Source: Phytohabitans sp036906915
Lineage (GTDB): Bacteria > Actinomycetota > Actinomycetes > Mycobacteriales > Micromonosporaceae
Assembly: GCF_036906915.1 (NCBI RefSeq)
Contig: NZ_JBAKHX010000135.1
Coordinates: 1 to 12,722, forward strand
DNA: 12,722 bases
Reading direction: 5' to 3'
Numbering within the stretch: the stretch's first letter is position 1; every line of letters starts with the position of its first letter. Below the pieces are notes generated by a model. It saw only the letters and a list, made by a program, of their open reading frames with translations. It searched no databases and was not told the origin of the DNA. Both the position numbers and the translations under genes were made by a program. Positions 6,179 through 12,722 of this stretch are shown here, one piece after another.

Positions 6179-6874
6179 ATGAGGCGATTGTGGTGGGTCG
6201 TGGCCGGGGCGGCGGTCGTGCTGGTGGCCGCGGTGACAGTGGTCGTGGCGCTGGTCGAGGCCGCCGACGACGGCGACGTGGTGCTGTCCGCGCCGCGCGG
6301 CGACCGGGACTCGGCGACGTTCGAGCTGGTGAGCGGGGCGACCGTGGTGGTCGTGCGCTCGGTCGACCTGGGCGGCGACCTGTACCGGATCTCCGCCTCC
6401 CACCCTGACTCCCCGAGGCGGCCCGAGGTGGCCGACGGGGACGACGTGGTGCGGCTGGCGCTGCCTGGCGGTACGCACTCCGTGGACGTGCGGCTCAACG
6501 CCGCGGTCACCTGGCACGTGCGGATCGCCGCGGGCGCCGCCGACCAGCGGCTCGACCTCGACGCCGGTCCGGTCTCGGGTGTGGACCTTGCCGGCGGCGC
6601 CAACGCGATCGACCTCGCGCTGCCGCCCGCGACCGGCACGCTGCCGGTGCGGGTCACCGGCGGGGCCGGACAGGTAAGCGTGCGGACGGCCGGCGCCGCA
6701 CCGTCACGAGTACGGGTGGGCAGCGGCGCCGCCCAGGTCACTGTGGACGGTCGCGGCCACACCGGGGTGGCCGGCGGCACCGTCTTCGAACCGCCGGAGT
6801 GGGCGGCAGCCCGCGACCGGTACGACCTCGACGTCGCGGCGGGCGTGTCCACACTTACCGTGGCACGCGGCTGA
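6179..6874 (+). CDS. Single-pass membrane-anchored protein of unknown function
   Basis: The product has 231 residues: a short basic start (MRR), a membrane helix at about residues 5-27, and an exported domain of about 200 residues. That domain is rich in Val, Gly, Ala and Asp and consists of alternating short beta-like strands (VSGVDLAGGANAIDLAL, GGAGQVSVRTAG, GSGAAQVTVDG). This recalls the adhesin-like beta-repeat architecture of DUF4097/DUF2154-type proteins, but I cannot place it in a family. It has no cysteine in the exported part. ATG 6179 has no clear ribosome site, so a leaderless transcript or a slightly later GTG start is possible. It is divergent from the acyltransferase and ends one base before the stop of the convergent TPR gene. 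Confidence 0.75.
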   Translation: MRRLWWVVAGAAVVLVAAVTVVVALVEAADDGDVVLSAPRGDRDSATFELVSGATVVVVRSVDLGGDLYRISASHPDSPRRPEVADGDDVVRLALPGGTHSVDVRLNAAVTWHVRIAAGAADQRLDLDAGPVSGVDLAGGANAIDLALPPATGTLPVRVTGGAGQVSVRTAGAAPSRVRVGSGAAQVTVDGRGHTGVAGGTVFEPPEWAAARDRYDLDVAAGVSTLTVARG

Positions 6875-6875
6875 C

Positions 6876-8276
6876 TCAGCGACCCAGGGTGCGTGCCGCC
6901 TGCTCGAGCATGCCGACGAACTGGGTGACGGCCGGCTGGTTGGGATGCCCCGGAGGCAGCGCCCGCAGCGCCGCGTGCGCCAGCTGCCGCGCCTCGTCGA
7001 AGGTGTCGAGCGCCTTCGTCGCCAGGCAGTACTGCCACAGCGCCTGCGCGGCACCGATGGCGATCGGCGGGAACCGCGGGTCGCTGGGCTCCGCCAGCGC
7101 GATCGCGGCGCGCGCGTGCCGCACCGCCTCGAAGATGACGGCCGAGTCCTTGCGGGAGTCGTACAGCAGCACGAGCGCGTTGACCAGGTTGCCGATCGCT
7201 CCCGCTCGCTCGGTGTCGTCGCCCTCGGCGGTGCTGGCGGCCGTGCGGCACGCCACGACGGCCTCCACGAGCACCGACACGTCACCGCCGCGCCCGAACG
7301 TGTCCATCAGCGTGGTGGCCAGCGCACCCGACGCGCGGGACCGGTTGGCACCGCTCGCCTCGGCGGCGGCGACCGCTGCCCTGCCGGCCCGCACCGCCTC
7401 GGCCAGCTTCGCCTGGTCACCGGTGCGGGCGGCGGCGGTGCGCAGCAGTACACAGAGGATCGCCTGCGCGTGCGCCGTCGAGGCCTGGTCGCCGGCCGTC
7501 GCCTCGACCGCGAGCCGCGCCGTGTCGATGGCGAGGCCCAGCACCGCCGGGTCGTCGGTGGACTGCGCCTGGAGCCGCAGCTGCTCAGCGGAGCCCAGCG
7601 GGTCGAACGGGTCGATGGTGACCGGCGTCGACCCACCCACCTGTGATGGCAGGCCCTGTGATGGCAGGCCCTGTGATGGCTTGCGCTGCACGGGTGGCCG
7701 CGGGTCGCGCTCGGCCTCGTCGACGACCATCTTCATGAACTGCCCGGACGGATGCCCGCTGGTGGCGAGCTTGTCGGCCCACCGGCGGGCGCCCGCGACG
7801 TCACCCTCGGCGAGCATCGTGGTGACGAGGTTGGACATCGAGTCGGGCACGCCAGCCTCGGCGCCGAGCAGGTAGTAACGCCGGGCCTCGGCGTCGTCAC
7901 CGCGGAGCCGCAGCAGGTTGCCGAGGCTGTTGAACGTGTCGACGTTGCCCCGGTCCGCCGCCGCCCGCCACCACCGCTCGGCCTCGTCGACCCGGCCGTC
8001 TTCCTTGCTGAGCACGCCGAGGTTGTGCATCGCGACCGCGTTGCCCCCCTCGGCCGCCCGCCGGAAGCAGCCGTATGCCCGGTCGCGCTGGCCGAGCTCC
8101 AGGAACAACGCGCCGACGTCGGAGAGCGCGCCCATATCGGTGGTGCCGGAGGCGACCGTGAGGTGCTCGATCGCGCTGGCGTTGTCACCGCTCCGCATGG
8201 CCCGCACGGCGAGCCGCACCTGGTCCACAGAGGACGGATCGCCGGGATTCTTCCCTTTCCGGAACCGACCGAACAC
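6876..8276 (-). CDS. Sel1/TPR-repeat protein, cytoplasmic scaffold-like
   Basis: The product has 466 residues with no signal peptide or membrane helix. Residues about 20-185 are Sel1-like/TPR helical pairs (ALFLELGQRDRAYGCFRRAA, AMHNLGVLSKEDGRVDEAE, SLGNLLRLRGDDAEARRYY). A linker with three near-identical PSQGL steps follows, encoded by a 15-bp minisatellite. A second helical array (about 230-455) resembles the TPR-like repeats that precede CHAT domains in actinobacterial proteins (AIDTARLAVEATAGDQAS, VVACRTAASTAEGDDTERAGAIGNLVNAL). No CHAT or other catalytic domain follows. GTG 8276 (MFGRFRKGK) has GGGAAGG about 8 nt upstream; GTG 8300 is the alternative. It lies 60 bp downstream of the DHA2 exporter on the same strand, so co-transcription is possible. 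A protein-protein interaction role is inferred from the fold only. Confidence 0.85.
   Translation of the reverse strand: MFGRFRKGKNPGDPSSVDQVRLAVRAMRSGDNASAIEHLTVASGTTDMGALSDVGALFLELGQRDRAYGCFRRAAEGGNAVAMHNLGVLSKEDGRVDEAERWWRAAADRGNVDTFNSLGNLLRLRGDDAEARRYYLLGAEAGVPDSMSNLVTTMLAEGDVAGARRWADKLATSGHPSGQFMKMVVDEAERDPRPPVQRKPSQGLPSQGLPSQVGGSTPVTIDPFDPLGSAEQLRLQAQSTDDPAVLGLAIDTARLAVEATAGDQASTAHAQAILCVLLRTAAARTGDQAKLAEAVRAGRAAVAAAEASGANRSRASGALATTLMDTFGRGGDVSVLVEAVVACRTAASTAEGDDTERAGAIGNLVNALVLLYDSRKDSAVIFEAVRHARAAIALAEPSDPRFPPIAIGAAQALWQYCLATKALDTFDEARQLAHAALRALPPGHPNQPAVTQFVGMLEQAARTLGR
7641..7680. repeat. 15-bp perfect minisatellite inside the TPR gene
   Basis: The unit CTGTGATGGCAGGCC is present as two full copies (7641-7655, 7656-7670) and ten bases of a third (7671-7680), with no mismatch. 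On the minus strand it encodes repeated GLPSQ steps in the linker between the two helical arrays. The 15-bp length keeps the frame if the copy number changes. Confidence 0.95.
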
Positions 8277-8336
8277 CCGGGCCGCCTTCCCGCCCGGCAC
8301 ACCCGGGTGTCGATTTCCGTGACGATTCGGATGCTA

Positions 8337-9905
8337 TCAGTGTGCGGCCACTGTGGTGGGTCGGTCGAGTTCGGTCGGCACCGACGGGGTCGGAGTGCCG
8401 CGGGTGCGGAACGCGCGCAGCAGCAGGACCGCGCCGGCCAGTGCGACCAGTGCCGCACTGAGCGCCGTGACGTGCATGGCCTCCACGAACGCCCGGTCTG
8501 CGGCCGCCACCAGGTCGGGTTGGCCGAGCGCACCAGCCATGTACCGGGTGTGCTCCGCCGACGACTCGGCGGCGGTGCGCGTCTCGGGCGGCAGGCCGCC
8601 GAGTGCGGGCGCGATCCGGTCCCGGTAGGTGACGCTGAGGACGGTGCCGAGCACCGCGATGCCGAGCACGCTGCCGACCTGCCGGACGGTGTTGTTGACG
8701 GCGGAGCCGGCGCCCATCCGGTCCACCGGCAGCACCGCGACGACCGCGGCGACGGTCGGCGCGATCACGGCACCCATGGCCACCCCGCTGATCGCTCCCA
8801 GGGTGCAGAACCAGGCCAGCGGCGTGTCCACGCCGAACGTCAGGTTGGCGGCGAACGAGGCGGCCACGACGAGCAGCGCCGTACCCGAAACGGCGGCCAG
8901 CCCGTACCGCTTGACCAGGCGCGGGCCGAGCCCCGAGCCGACCACGACACCGAGCGCGCCGGGCACGAACGCGAGGCCGGTGTCCAATGCGGACATTCCA
9001 CGGGCGCCCTGCAGGTAGAAGTTGCCGTAGAACATCTGCCCGGTGATGCCGAAGAACAGCGCCCCGAGCGCCAGGTTGCCCGCCGCGAACCGGCTGTTCC
9101 TGAACAGCCGCGGGTCGAAGCTCGGCTCCGGCGACCGCCGCTCCACCACCACGAACAGCGCGAGCAGGACCACCCCGACCGCGATCGGCGCCCACACCTC
9201 GACGCGCGCCCAGTCGGCGGCCTGCCCACCCTCGATCAGCCCGTACGCGAGGGCCGCCAGACCGGCGGTGGACAGTACCAGTCCCAGCGGATCGGGCCGG
9301 CGTCGCTTCGCGGCGCGCGGGTTTGGCGCGTACCCGATGATGCCGACCAGGCCGACCGCGACGATGGGCAGGTTGACCAGGAAGACCGACCCCCACCAGA
9401 AGTGGTCGACCAGCACGCCGCCGAGCAGCGGGCCGAGCGCGACGCCGAGGCCGCTCGACGCCGACCAGGCGGCGATCGCGCCGGCCCGCCGTTCCGGCGG
9501 GAACGTCGCGCCGATGATGGCCATCGACGTCGGCATGATCATCGCGCCGCCGACGCCCATCAGGCCGCGCGCCAGGATCAGGCTGGTCGCGTCGCCGGCC
9601 CAGGCCGCCCAGACGGACGCCGCGCCGAACGCGACCAGGCCCGCGACCAGGATCGTGCGATGCCCGTACCGGTCGCCGAGCGCGCCGGCGGCGAACAGCG
9701 CGGTGGCGAACAGCAGCGCGTACGAGCCGACGGCCCACTGGCGTTCGCCTGGCGTGGCGCCGAGGCCGTGCCGCGGGTCGGCGAGGTGTTCGAGGGCGAT
9801 GCCGAGGATGGTCGTGTCGATCCAGATCAGCACCGCGGAGAGGACGAGAACCGAGAGCACGCGCCGCTGACGGCTGTACGATAATGACAGGTCCCTGACG
9901 GTCAT
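8337..9905 (-). CDS. DHA2-family 14-TM multidrug exporter (EmrB/LfrA type)
   Basis: The product has 522 residues, the usual length for 14-TM DHA2 proton antiporters. WIDTTILGIAL near residues 28-38 is the first-helix motif of the family. GALGDRYGHRTI near 74-85 is motif A. The TM5 stretch GLGVALGPLLGG followed by VFLVNLP is motif C of exporters. The substrate is not readable; family members expel dyes, quinolones, antiseptics or antibiotics. ATG 9905 is the family-like start, but it has a weak ribosome site. The minus-strand TTGACA at 9941-9936 may be its -35 region; no convincing -10 follows. The gene is divergent from a MarR gene, and one of two operator-like repeats covers codons 2-7, so direct repression by MarR is likely. 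The TPR gene follows after 60 bp. Confidence 0.92.
   Translation of the reverse strand: MTVRDLSLSYSRQRRVLSVLVLSAVLIWIDTTILGIALEHLADPRHGLGATPGERQWAVGSYALLFATALFAAGALGDRYGHRTILVAGLVAFGAASVWAAWAGDATSLILARGLMGVGGAMIMPTSMAIIGATFPPERRAGAIAAWSASSGLGVALGPLLGGVLVDHFWWGSVFLVNLPIVAVGLVGIIGYAPNPRAAKRRRPDPLGLVLSTAGLAALAYGLIEGGQAADWARVEVWAPIAVGVVLLALFVVVERRSPEPSFDPRLFRNSRFAAGNLALGALFFGITGQMFYGNFYLQGARGMSALDTGLAFVPGALGVVVGSGLGPRLVKRYGLAAVSGTALLVVAASFAANLTFGVDTPLAWFCTLGAISGVAMGAVIAPTVAAVVAVLPVDRMGAGSAVNNTVRQVGSVLGIAVLGTVLSVTYRDRIAPALGGLPPETRTAAESSAEHTRYMAGALGQPDLVAAADRAFVEAMHVTALSAALVALAGAVLLLRAFRTRGTPTPSVPTELDRPTTVAAH
9885..9900. promoter_or_regulatory. Operator-like inverted repeat 1 (MarR site candidate)
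   Basis: TGACAGGTCCCTGACG. Its inverted copy, with one difference, lies at 9925-9940, 40 bp away. Each copy is itself an imperfect palindrome around CAGG-CCTG. This site lies within codons 2-7 of the exporter. Confidence 0.6.
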
Positions 9906-9924
9906 GCGGTTACCGTGGCACGCT

Positions 9925-9940
9925 CGTCAGGTACCTGTCA
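9925..9940. promoter_or_regulatory. Operator-like inverted repeat 2 (MarR site candidate)
   Basis: CGTCAGGTACCTGTCA, with a perfect ten-base core CAGGTACCTG (9928-9937). It overlaps the minus-strand TTGACA (9941-9936) that could be the exporter's -35 box, and it ends 8 bp before the MarR ATG at 9949. Binding would block both directions. Confidence 0.65.
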
Positions 9941-9948
9941 ATATCGCG

Positions 9949-10431
9949 ATGGGCAGAATGGGAGCCGTGACCGACGACAAGGAATGCTCGACGTTTCTGG
10001 TTCGCCACGCCTGGCTGAGCATGCGCGGTGTGGTGGCCGAGGCGCTGGACCAGCATGGGCTGTCGGTCGCGCAGTTCGCGTCGCTGCTGATCCTCGACAA
10101 CCACCCCGGGATGTCCGTCGCCGACGTCGCACGCGCCGTGTCGACCGCCCGCCAGTCCGCCAACGAGATGCTCGGCGGCCTGGAGCGCGCCGGGCTCATC
10201 GAGCGCCGCCCGCACCCGCAGGACCGGCGCTCGCAGCAGATCTTCCTCACCGACAGAGGCCGCGCGCGGCTCGGCGCGGCCCGCCCGGCGGTCAGGGCGG
10301 TGGAAGACCGGCTCTCCGAGGGCTTCACGGCGGGCGAGCTTGCCGTGGTCAACGCCTGGCTGAGCCGCATGGCCGCCGCGACCTCCGTTGACGGCACCTC
10401 GGTCGGTCGCGAGGAGATCCCGACTATCTGA
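9949..10431 (+). CDS. MarR-family transcriptional regulator
   Basis: The product has 160 residues and is a winged-helix dimer by family. An N-terminal helix (FLVRHAWLSMRGVVAEALD) leads to LSVAQFASLLILDNHPGMSVADVARAVSTARQSANEMLGGLERAGLIERRPHPQDRRSQQIFLTDRG, which is the full MarR DNA-binding domain with the DRR wing. It should repress the divergent exporter and itself, with release by a small ligand. The start is uncertain: ATG 9949 (a -10-like CAATAT at 9939-9944 would make it leaderless), ATG 9958, or GTG 9967 (GGGCAG 10 nt upstream). An ATG at 9904 overlaps the exporter start and both operators and is unlikely. The 3' end overlaps the convergent TetR gene by 8 bases. Confidence 0.9.
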   Translation: MGRMGAVTDDKECSTFLVRHAWLSMRGVVAEALDQHGLSVAQFASLLILDNHPGMSVADVARAVSTARQSANEMLGGLERAGLIERRPHPQDRRSQQIFLTDRGRARLGAARPAVRAVEDRLSEGFTAGELAVVNAWLSRMAAATSVDGTSVGREEIPTI

Positions 10432-11065
10432 CCCTGACCAAATGGCCTATATGTGCCGCCACGCCATCGAGCAGGCGCTGGAGCCCGTACTCGAAGACCG
10501 CGTCGAGGTCGTAGTCGAACGGGTGCCGGGACACCTCGGCGAACCCCGGGTACCGCCCGGACGCGACCACCGCGGCGATGGCCCGGCGCTGCGTCCCGAT
10601 CCACTCGTCGCTGGTCATGCCGGTGTCCTGCTGGGCGCGCACCTCTGACTGGATGTTCAGCGCGGTGCCGCGCACGTGGCCGAACAGGGTCAGGTGGACG
10701 TGCATCGTGTCGCTCGGGCCGAGCCCGAGCTCCCGGAGCGCGGCGAGGCTGAAGTCAGCGTAGGCGAGCAGGTTCGGCAGGAGCTGCGGGCGGGTCATCG
10801 ACAGCGCCTCGGCCGCCCACGGATGGCGGCGGAAGACCGTCCACGTCAGACGCGCGACGCGTTCCAGCGCCGTGCGCCACTGCCGCGGGCGGACCGGCAG
10901 CGAGCGCTCCCCCAGTACAGCGTCGACCATCGCCGGCACCAGCTCCTCCTTGCTGGCGACGTACCGGTACAGCGTCATCGTGGCCACGTCGAGGTCGGCG
11001 GCCACCCGGCGCATCGACAACATCGCCAGCCCTTCGGCGTCGGCCAGCGCGACGGCGGCCCGCAC
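10424..11065 (-). CDS. TetR-family transcriptional regulator, 5' end probably altered
   Basis: From GTG 11065 the product has 213 residues. The N-terminal DNA-binding domain is clear: helix 1 ALADAEG, then LSMRRVAADLDVATMTLYRYVASKEEL (about residues 16-42), the TetR helix-turn-helix. The C-terminal ligand/dimer domain has a family-like HLTLFGHVRGTALNI and ends in VRVR. The reading frame stays open upstream of the GTG, back to a TGA near 11276, and encodes the conserved helix-1 beginning LDLSRDRIV just before it. No ATG, GTG or TTG is available there; only CTG 11089 (giving MDLSRDRIV) would restore helix 1. The adjacent DNA looks like a relic of another gene, so the natural start may have been deleted. 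The regulator may be inactive, shortened or translated from CTG. Its present target is unknown. Confidence 0.82.
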   Translation of the reverse strand: MRAAVALADAEGLAMLSMRRVAADLDVATMTLYRYVASKEELVPAMVDAVLGERSLPVRPRQWRTALERVARLTWTVFRRHPWAAEALSMTRPQLLPNLLAYADFSLAALRELGLGPSDTMHVHLTLFGHVRGTALNIQSEVRAQQDTGMTSDEWIGTQRRAIAAVVASGRYPGFAEVSRHPFDYDLDAVFEYGLQRLLDGVAAHIGHLVRVR

Positions 11066-11145
11066 GATCCGGTCCCGGCTGAGGTCCAGCTCGCGCCGCT
11101 CGATGGGTAGGTCGTTCTTCTGATCCGGACGCCGGACGGTCGTGC

Positions 11146-11304
11146 CGGCGCCCGGTCTCGTCTCGACCAGTCCGGCGGCGCGGGATCTGGTTCCGCGACC
11201 AGTTCGTGCGGGCGATGCCGCACCTTCCCGGCGGTTCGGCCATGGCCGGGAACATCCAGAAGTCGGCCAACGCCGTCACCCTGAAGGGGTACGGGCAAAT
11301 TTGA
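11146..11304 (+). pseudogene. C-terminal remnant of an FAD-dependent monooxygenase-like gene
   Basis: A plus-strand frame ending at TGA 11302-11304 reads RRPVSSRPVRRRG, then WFRDQFVRAMPHLPGG, then NIQKSANAVTLKGYGQI. The RRPV...R...R(D)..VRAMP....ANA(I/V)TLK.Y pattern is what I remember from the last 50 or so residues of PheA/UbiH-like FAD monooxygenases. No start codon or FAD-binding domain precedes it: the upstream DNA is the TetR gene on the other strand. TetR regulators are often divergent from such monooxygenases, so a deletion joining the 5' end of tetR to the 3' end of the enzyme gene is the simplest reading. The family call is from memory and tentative. This fills most of the 309-bp gap between the TetR and kinase-like genes. 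Confidence 0.45.
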
Positions 11305-11327
11305 TCGTGATTCCGTCGAACTCCTGG

Positions 11328-11360
11328 CCGGCGCCTTCCGTTCATCGAGGTAGGCGCCGG
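11328..11360. promoter_or_regulatory. Hairpin just upstream of the CvnA-like gene
   Basis: CCGGCGCC (11328-11335) and GGCGCCGG (11353-11360) are perfect inverted 8-bp arms around a 17-base loop. The hairpin ends two bases before the ribosome site GGGGGGAG (11362-11369). It could be a leader structure that affects translation, an operator, or a terminator for the upstream relic; there is no T-run. A promoter for the gene is not obvious; the AT-rich patch at 11296-11305 is the only candidate area. Confidence 0.4.
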
Positions 11361-11374
11361 TGGGGGGAGCCATC

Positions 11375-12655
11375 GTGACGTACGGGTTCGCGGAAGAATC
11401 GGGCACAGTCCGGGCGTGGGGTGCCGCGCCCGTGATCGGTGCTGGCATCGCGGCCGCGCTGCTGGTCATCCTCGTCGGCTACCTGATCTCCCGGGGCGTG
11501 CGGCGCCGACGGCCGGCACCGCACCAGTACGCCGGTCGGGTGCCGGCCCGTCCGGCCACGGCGTACCGCGGACCGGCGTCCGGATCGCGCCGCCCCGCCC
11601 GCCGATCCGAAACCGTGGCCATGGGTTCAGGACCGGTCGTTCGCGAGGCGGGGCCCTCGGTTCGCGGCGGCCCTGACCCGCGTAGATCCGGGCGCGGTCC
11701 CGGCCCGCGGGCGGCACCCAACTCCGGCGCGGCCCAACGCTCCGGCACGGCCCGAGGCTCCGGCGCGGCGGCGCCTGGCGTTCGCTCCGCCCAGACCGAT
11801 GCGCCGCGCCCCGGCTCGGCCTACGGTTCGGCCGCGACCCCACCGCGGGCGGACTCCGCCGGCAGGCGGCCCGCAGCGCCGCCCGGGTACCGCCCGCCGG
11901 CCCCGTCCTCCCGATACCGCGCACAGGTGGACGCCGCCGTGGAACGCGGCCGGGCCCGCACCGCCGAGCGCGCCGTCGGCGAGCGCACACAGGACCTGCT
12001 TGCCCGGCAGCTCGCCCTCATCAGCGAGTTGGAAGCTCAGGAGACCGACCCCGAACGCCTCGACGCCCTGTTCCGCCTCGACCACCTGACCGTCCAGTTG
12101 CGACGCCAGGACGCCAGCCTGCGCGCCCTTCGCGGCGAGGAACCCGTCCGCTGGTGGAAGCAGCCGGCCCCACTGTCCGATGTGGCCATAGCGGCAGCGT
12201 CCGAAGTGGAGGAGTACCGGCGGATCGAGGTACTGTGCCTGCCGACCGTGGAAGTCGCACCGTGGGCCGTCGTCGACGTCGTACACCTACTCGCCGAACT
12301 GCTCGACAACGCCACAATGTTCTCGCCGCCCGGCACCCCCGTACACGTGGTCGGCGGCACGCTGCCAGACGGCCGCATCCTGGTCGACATCCACGACGGC
12401 GGCCCCGGCATGGACCGCGAGGTCCTCGACCAGCTCAACGCCCGGCTGAACGGCGTCGCCGGCCTCGACGCCGGCGAAACCACCACATCCGGCCTGATGG
12501 TCGTCGAACGCCTCGCCCGCCGGCTGCGCGCCAAAGTGGCCCTGTTCCCCTGGGGCGACGCGGGCATGACGGCGCGCGTGATCCTGCCCGGCCAGTTGGT
12601 CCGCCCCGTGGTTGCCGCCAACCCCCGCTTGAAAACCCTCCCCCGCGGCCGCTGA
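11375..12655 (+). CDS. Membrane-anchored histidine-kinase-type ATP-binding protein (CvnA-like)
   Basis: The product has 426 residues. The first 16 residues are outside the membrane or very short, and one helix (about 17-39) is followed by RRRR, so there is essentially no extracellular sensor domain. A linker of about 140 residues rich in Pro, Arg, Gly, Ser and Ala (about 40-182) is probably disordered. A helical part with ERLDALFRLDHL (H237 at the phosphoacceptor-like position) leads to the HATPase domain: N-box ELLDNA (N312) and G1 box DIHDGGPGM (338-346), then TTTSGLMVVERLARR, an aberrant G2 box. This is the arrangement of actinobacterial CvnA proteins, which in conservons are followed by roadblock, DUF742 and small GTPase genes. 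GTG 11375 is chosen for GGGGGGAG at a 5-base distance; GTG 11360 is inside the hairpin. Kinase activity is not certain. Confidence 0.85.
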   Translation: MTYGFAEESGTVRAWGAAPVIGAGIAAALLVILVGYLISRGVRRRRPAPHQYAGRVPARPATAYRGPASGSRRPARRSETVAMGSGPVVREAGPSVRGGPDPRRSGRGPGPRAAPNSGAAQRSGTARGSGAAAPGVRSAQTDAPRPGSAYGSAATPPRADSAGRRPAAPPGYRPPAPSSRYRAQVDAAVERGRARTAERAVGERTQDLLARQLALISELEAQETDPERLDALFRLDHLTVQLRRQDASLRALRGEEPVRWWKQPAPLSDVAIAAASEVEEYRRIEVLCLPTVEVAPWAVVDVVHLLAELLDNATMFSPPGTPVHVVGGTLPDGRILVDIHDGGPGMDREVLDQLNARLNGVAGLDAGETTTSGLMVVERLARRLRAKVALFPWGDAGMTARVILPGQLVRPVVAANPRLKTLPRGR

Positions 12656-12668
12656 CCCCCGCACGCTG

Positions 12669-12684
12669 CCGGCGCCCCCGCCGG
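12669..12684. terminator. Possible hairpin after the CvnA-like gene
   Basis: CCGGCG, a CCCC loop and CGCCGG form a 6-bp stem 13 bases after the stop codon. No T-run follows and the surrounding DNA is almost pure G/C, so the structure may be incidental. Nothing else is seen in the last 67 bases. Confidence 0.2.
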
Positions 12685-12722
12685 TCGCGCCCCCGCCCCG
12701 CCCGGCCCCACCGCGCCCGCGC

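Noticed and set aside
7641..7680. CRISPR array.
   Set aside because: The repeats are 15 bp, directly adjacent without spacers, and in a coding frame.
7752..9884. A 710-residue plus-strand open frame.
   Set aside because: It is antisense to the TPR and DHA2 exporter genes, very rich in Arg/Gln/Gly/Asp, with no domain and no ribosome site. Long shadow frames are expected at this GC content.
9904..9948. MarR start at ATG 9904.
   Set aside because: It would overlap the exporter's start codon and code through operator 2. The added residues do not look like MarR.

Overview
The window is very GC-rich DNA. Its third codon positions are mostly G or C, GTG starts are frequent and the intergenic gaps are short. 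The protein families (ECF sigma with a zinc anti-sigma factor, DUF1996 protein, COG4315 secreted-repeat lipoprotein, CvnA-like ATP-binding protein) point to an actinomycete. Micromonosporaceae is my best guess, but nothing here proves the family. There are no rRNA or tRNA genes and no CRISPR array.

Left part (1-4857). The 3' end of an unrecognised, charged protein is followed by an MFS exporter gene (+). Convergent with it, and touching it stop to stop, is an operon-like minus-strand set: DUF1996 secreted protein, SigL-like ECF sigma factor, zinc-binding membrane anti-sigma factor (RslA-like). Divergent from the DUF1996 gene is a lipoprotein with two tandem COG4315 repeats. The main result is here: three promoters of one form, TGAACC-N16-CGTA, lie upstream of the exporter, the sigma/anti-sigma pair and the lipoprotein. 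This is the promoter type known for mycobacterial SigL, so the sigma factor probably controls itself and both flanking genes as a local envelope-stress regulon. An 88-bp MITE-like palindrome flanked by CTAG separates the lipoprotein from the next gene and leaves both stop codons intact.

Middle part (4854-8276). A minus-strand membrane acyltransferase (acyltransferase-3 family) is divergent from an unrecognised single-pass membrane-anchored protein. That protein is convergent, with one base between stops, with a Sel1/TPR-repeat protein that carries a perfect 15-bp minisatellite.

Right part (8337-12722). A 14-TM DHA2-type drug exporter (-) is divergent from a MarR regulator (+). Two nearly identical 16-bp inverted-repeat operators sit in and beside their shared start region. 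A TetR regulator (-) overlaps the end of the MarR gene. Its 5' end has no normal start codon before its conserved first helix, and the neighbouring DNA reads as the C-terminal relic of an FAD-dependent monooxygenase on the other strand, as if a deletion had fused the two. The last gene (+) encodes a membrane-anchored CvnA-like histidine-kinase-type ATPase with almost no extracellular sensor. The rest of a conservon may follow beyond the window.
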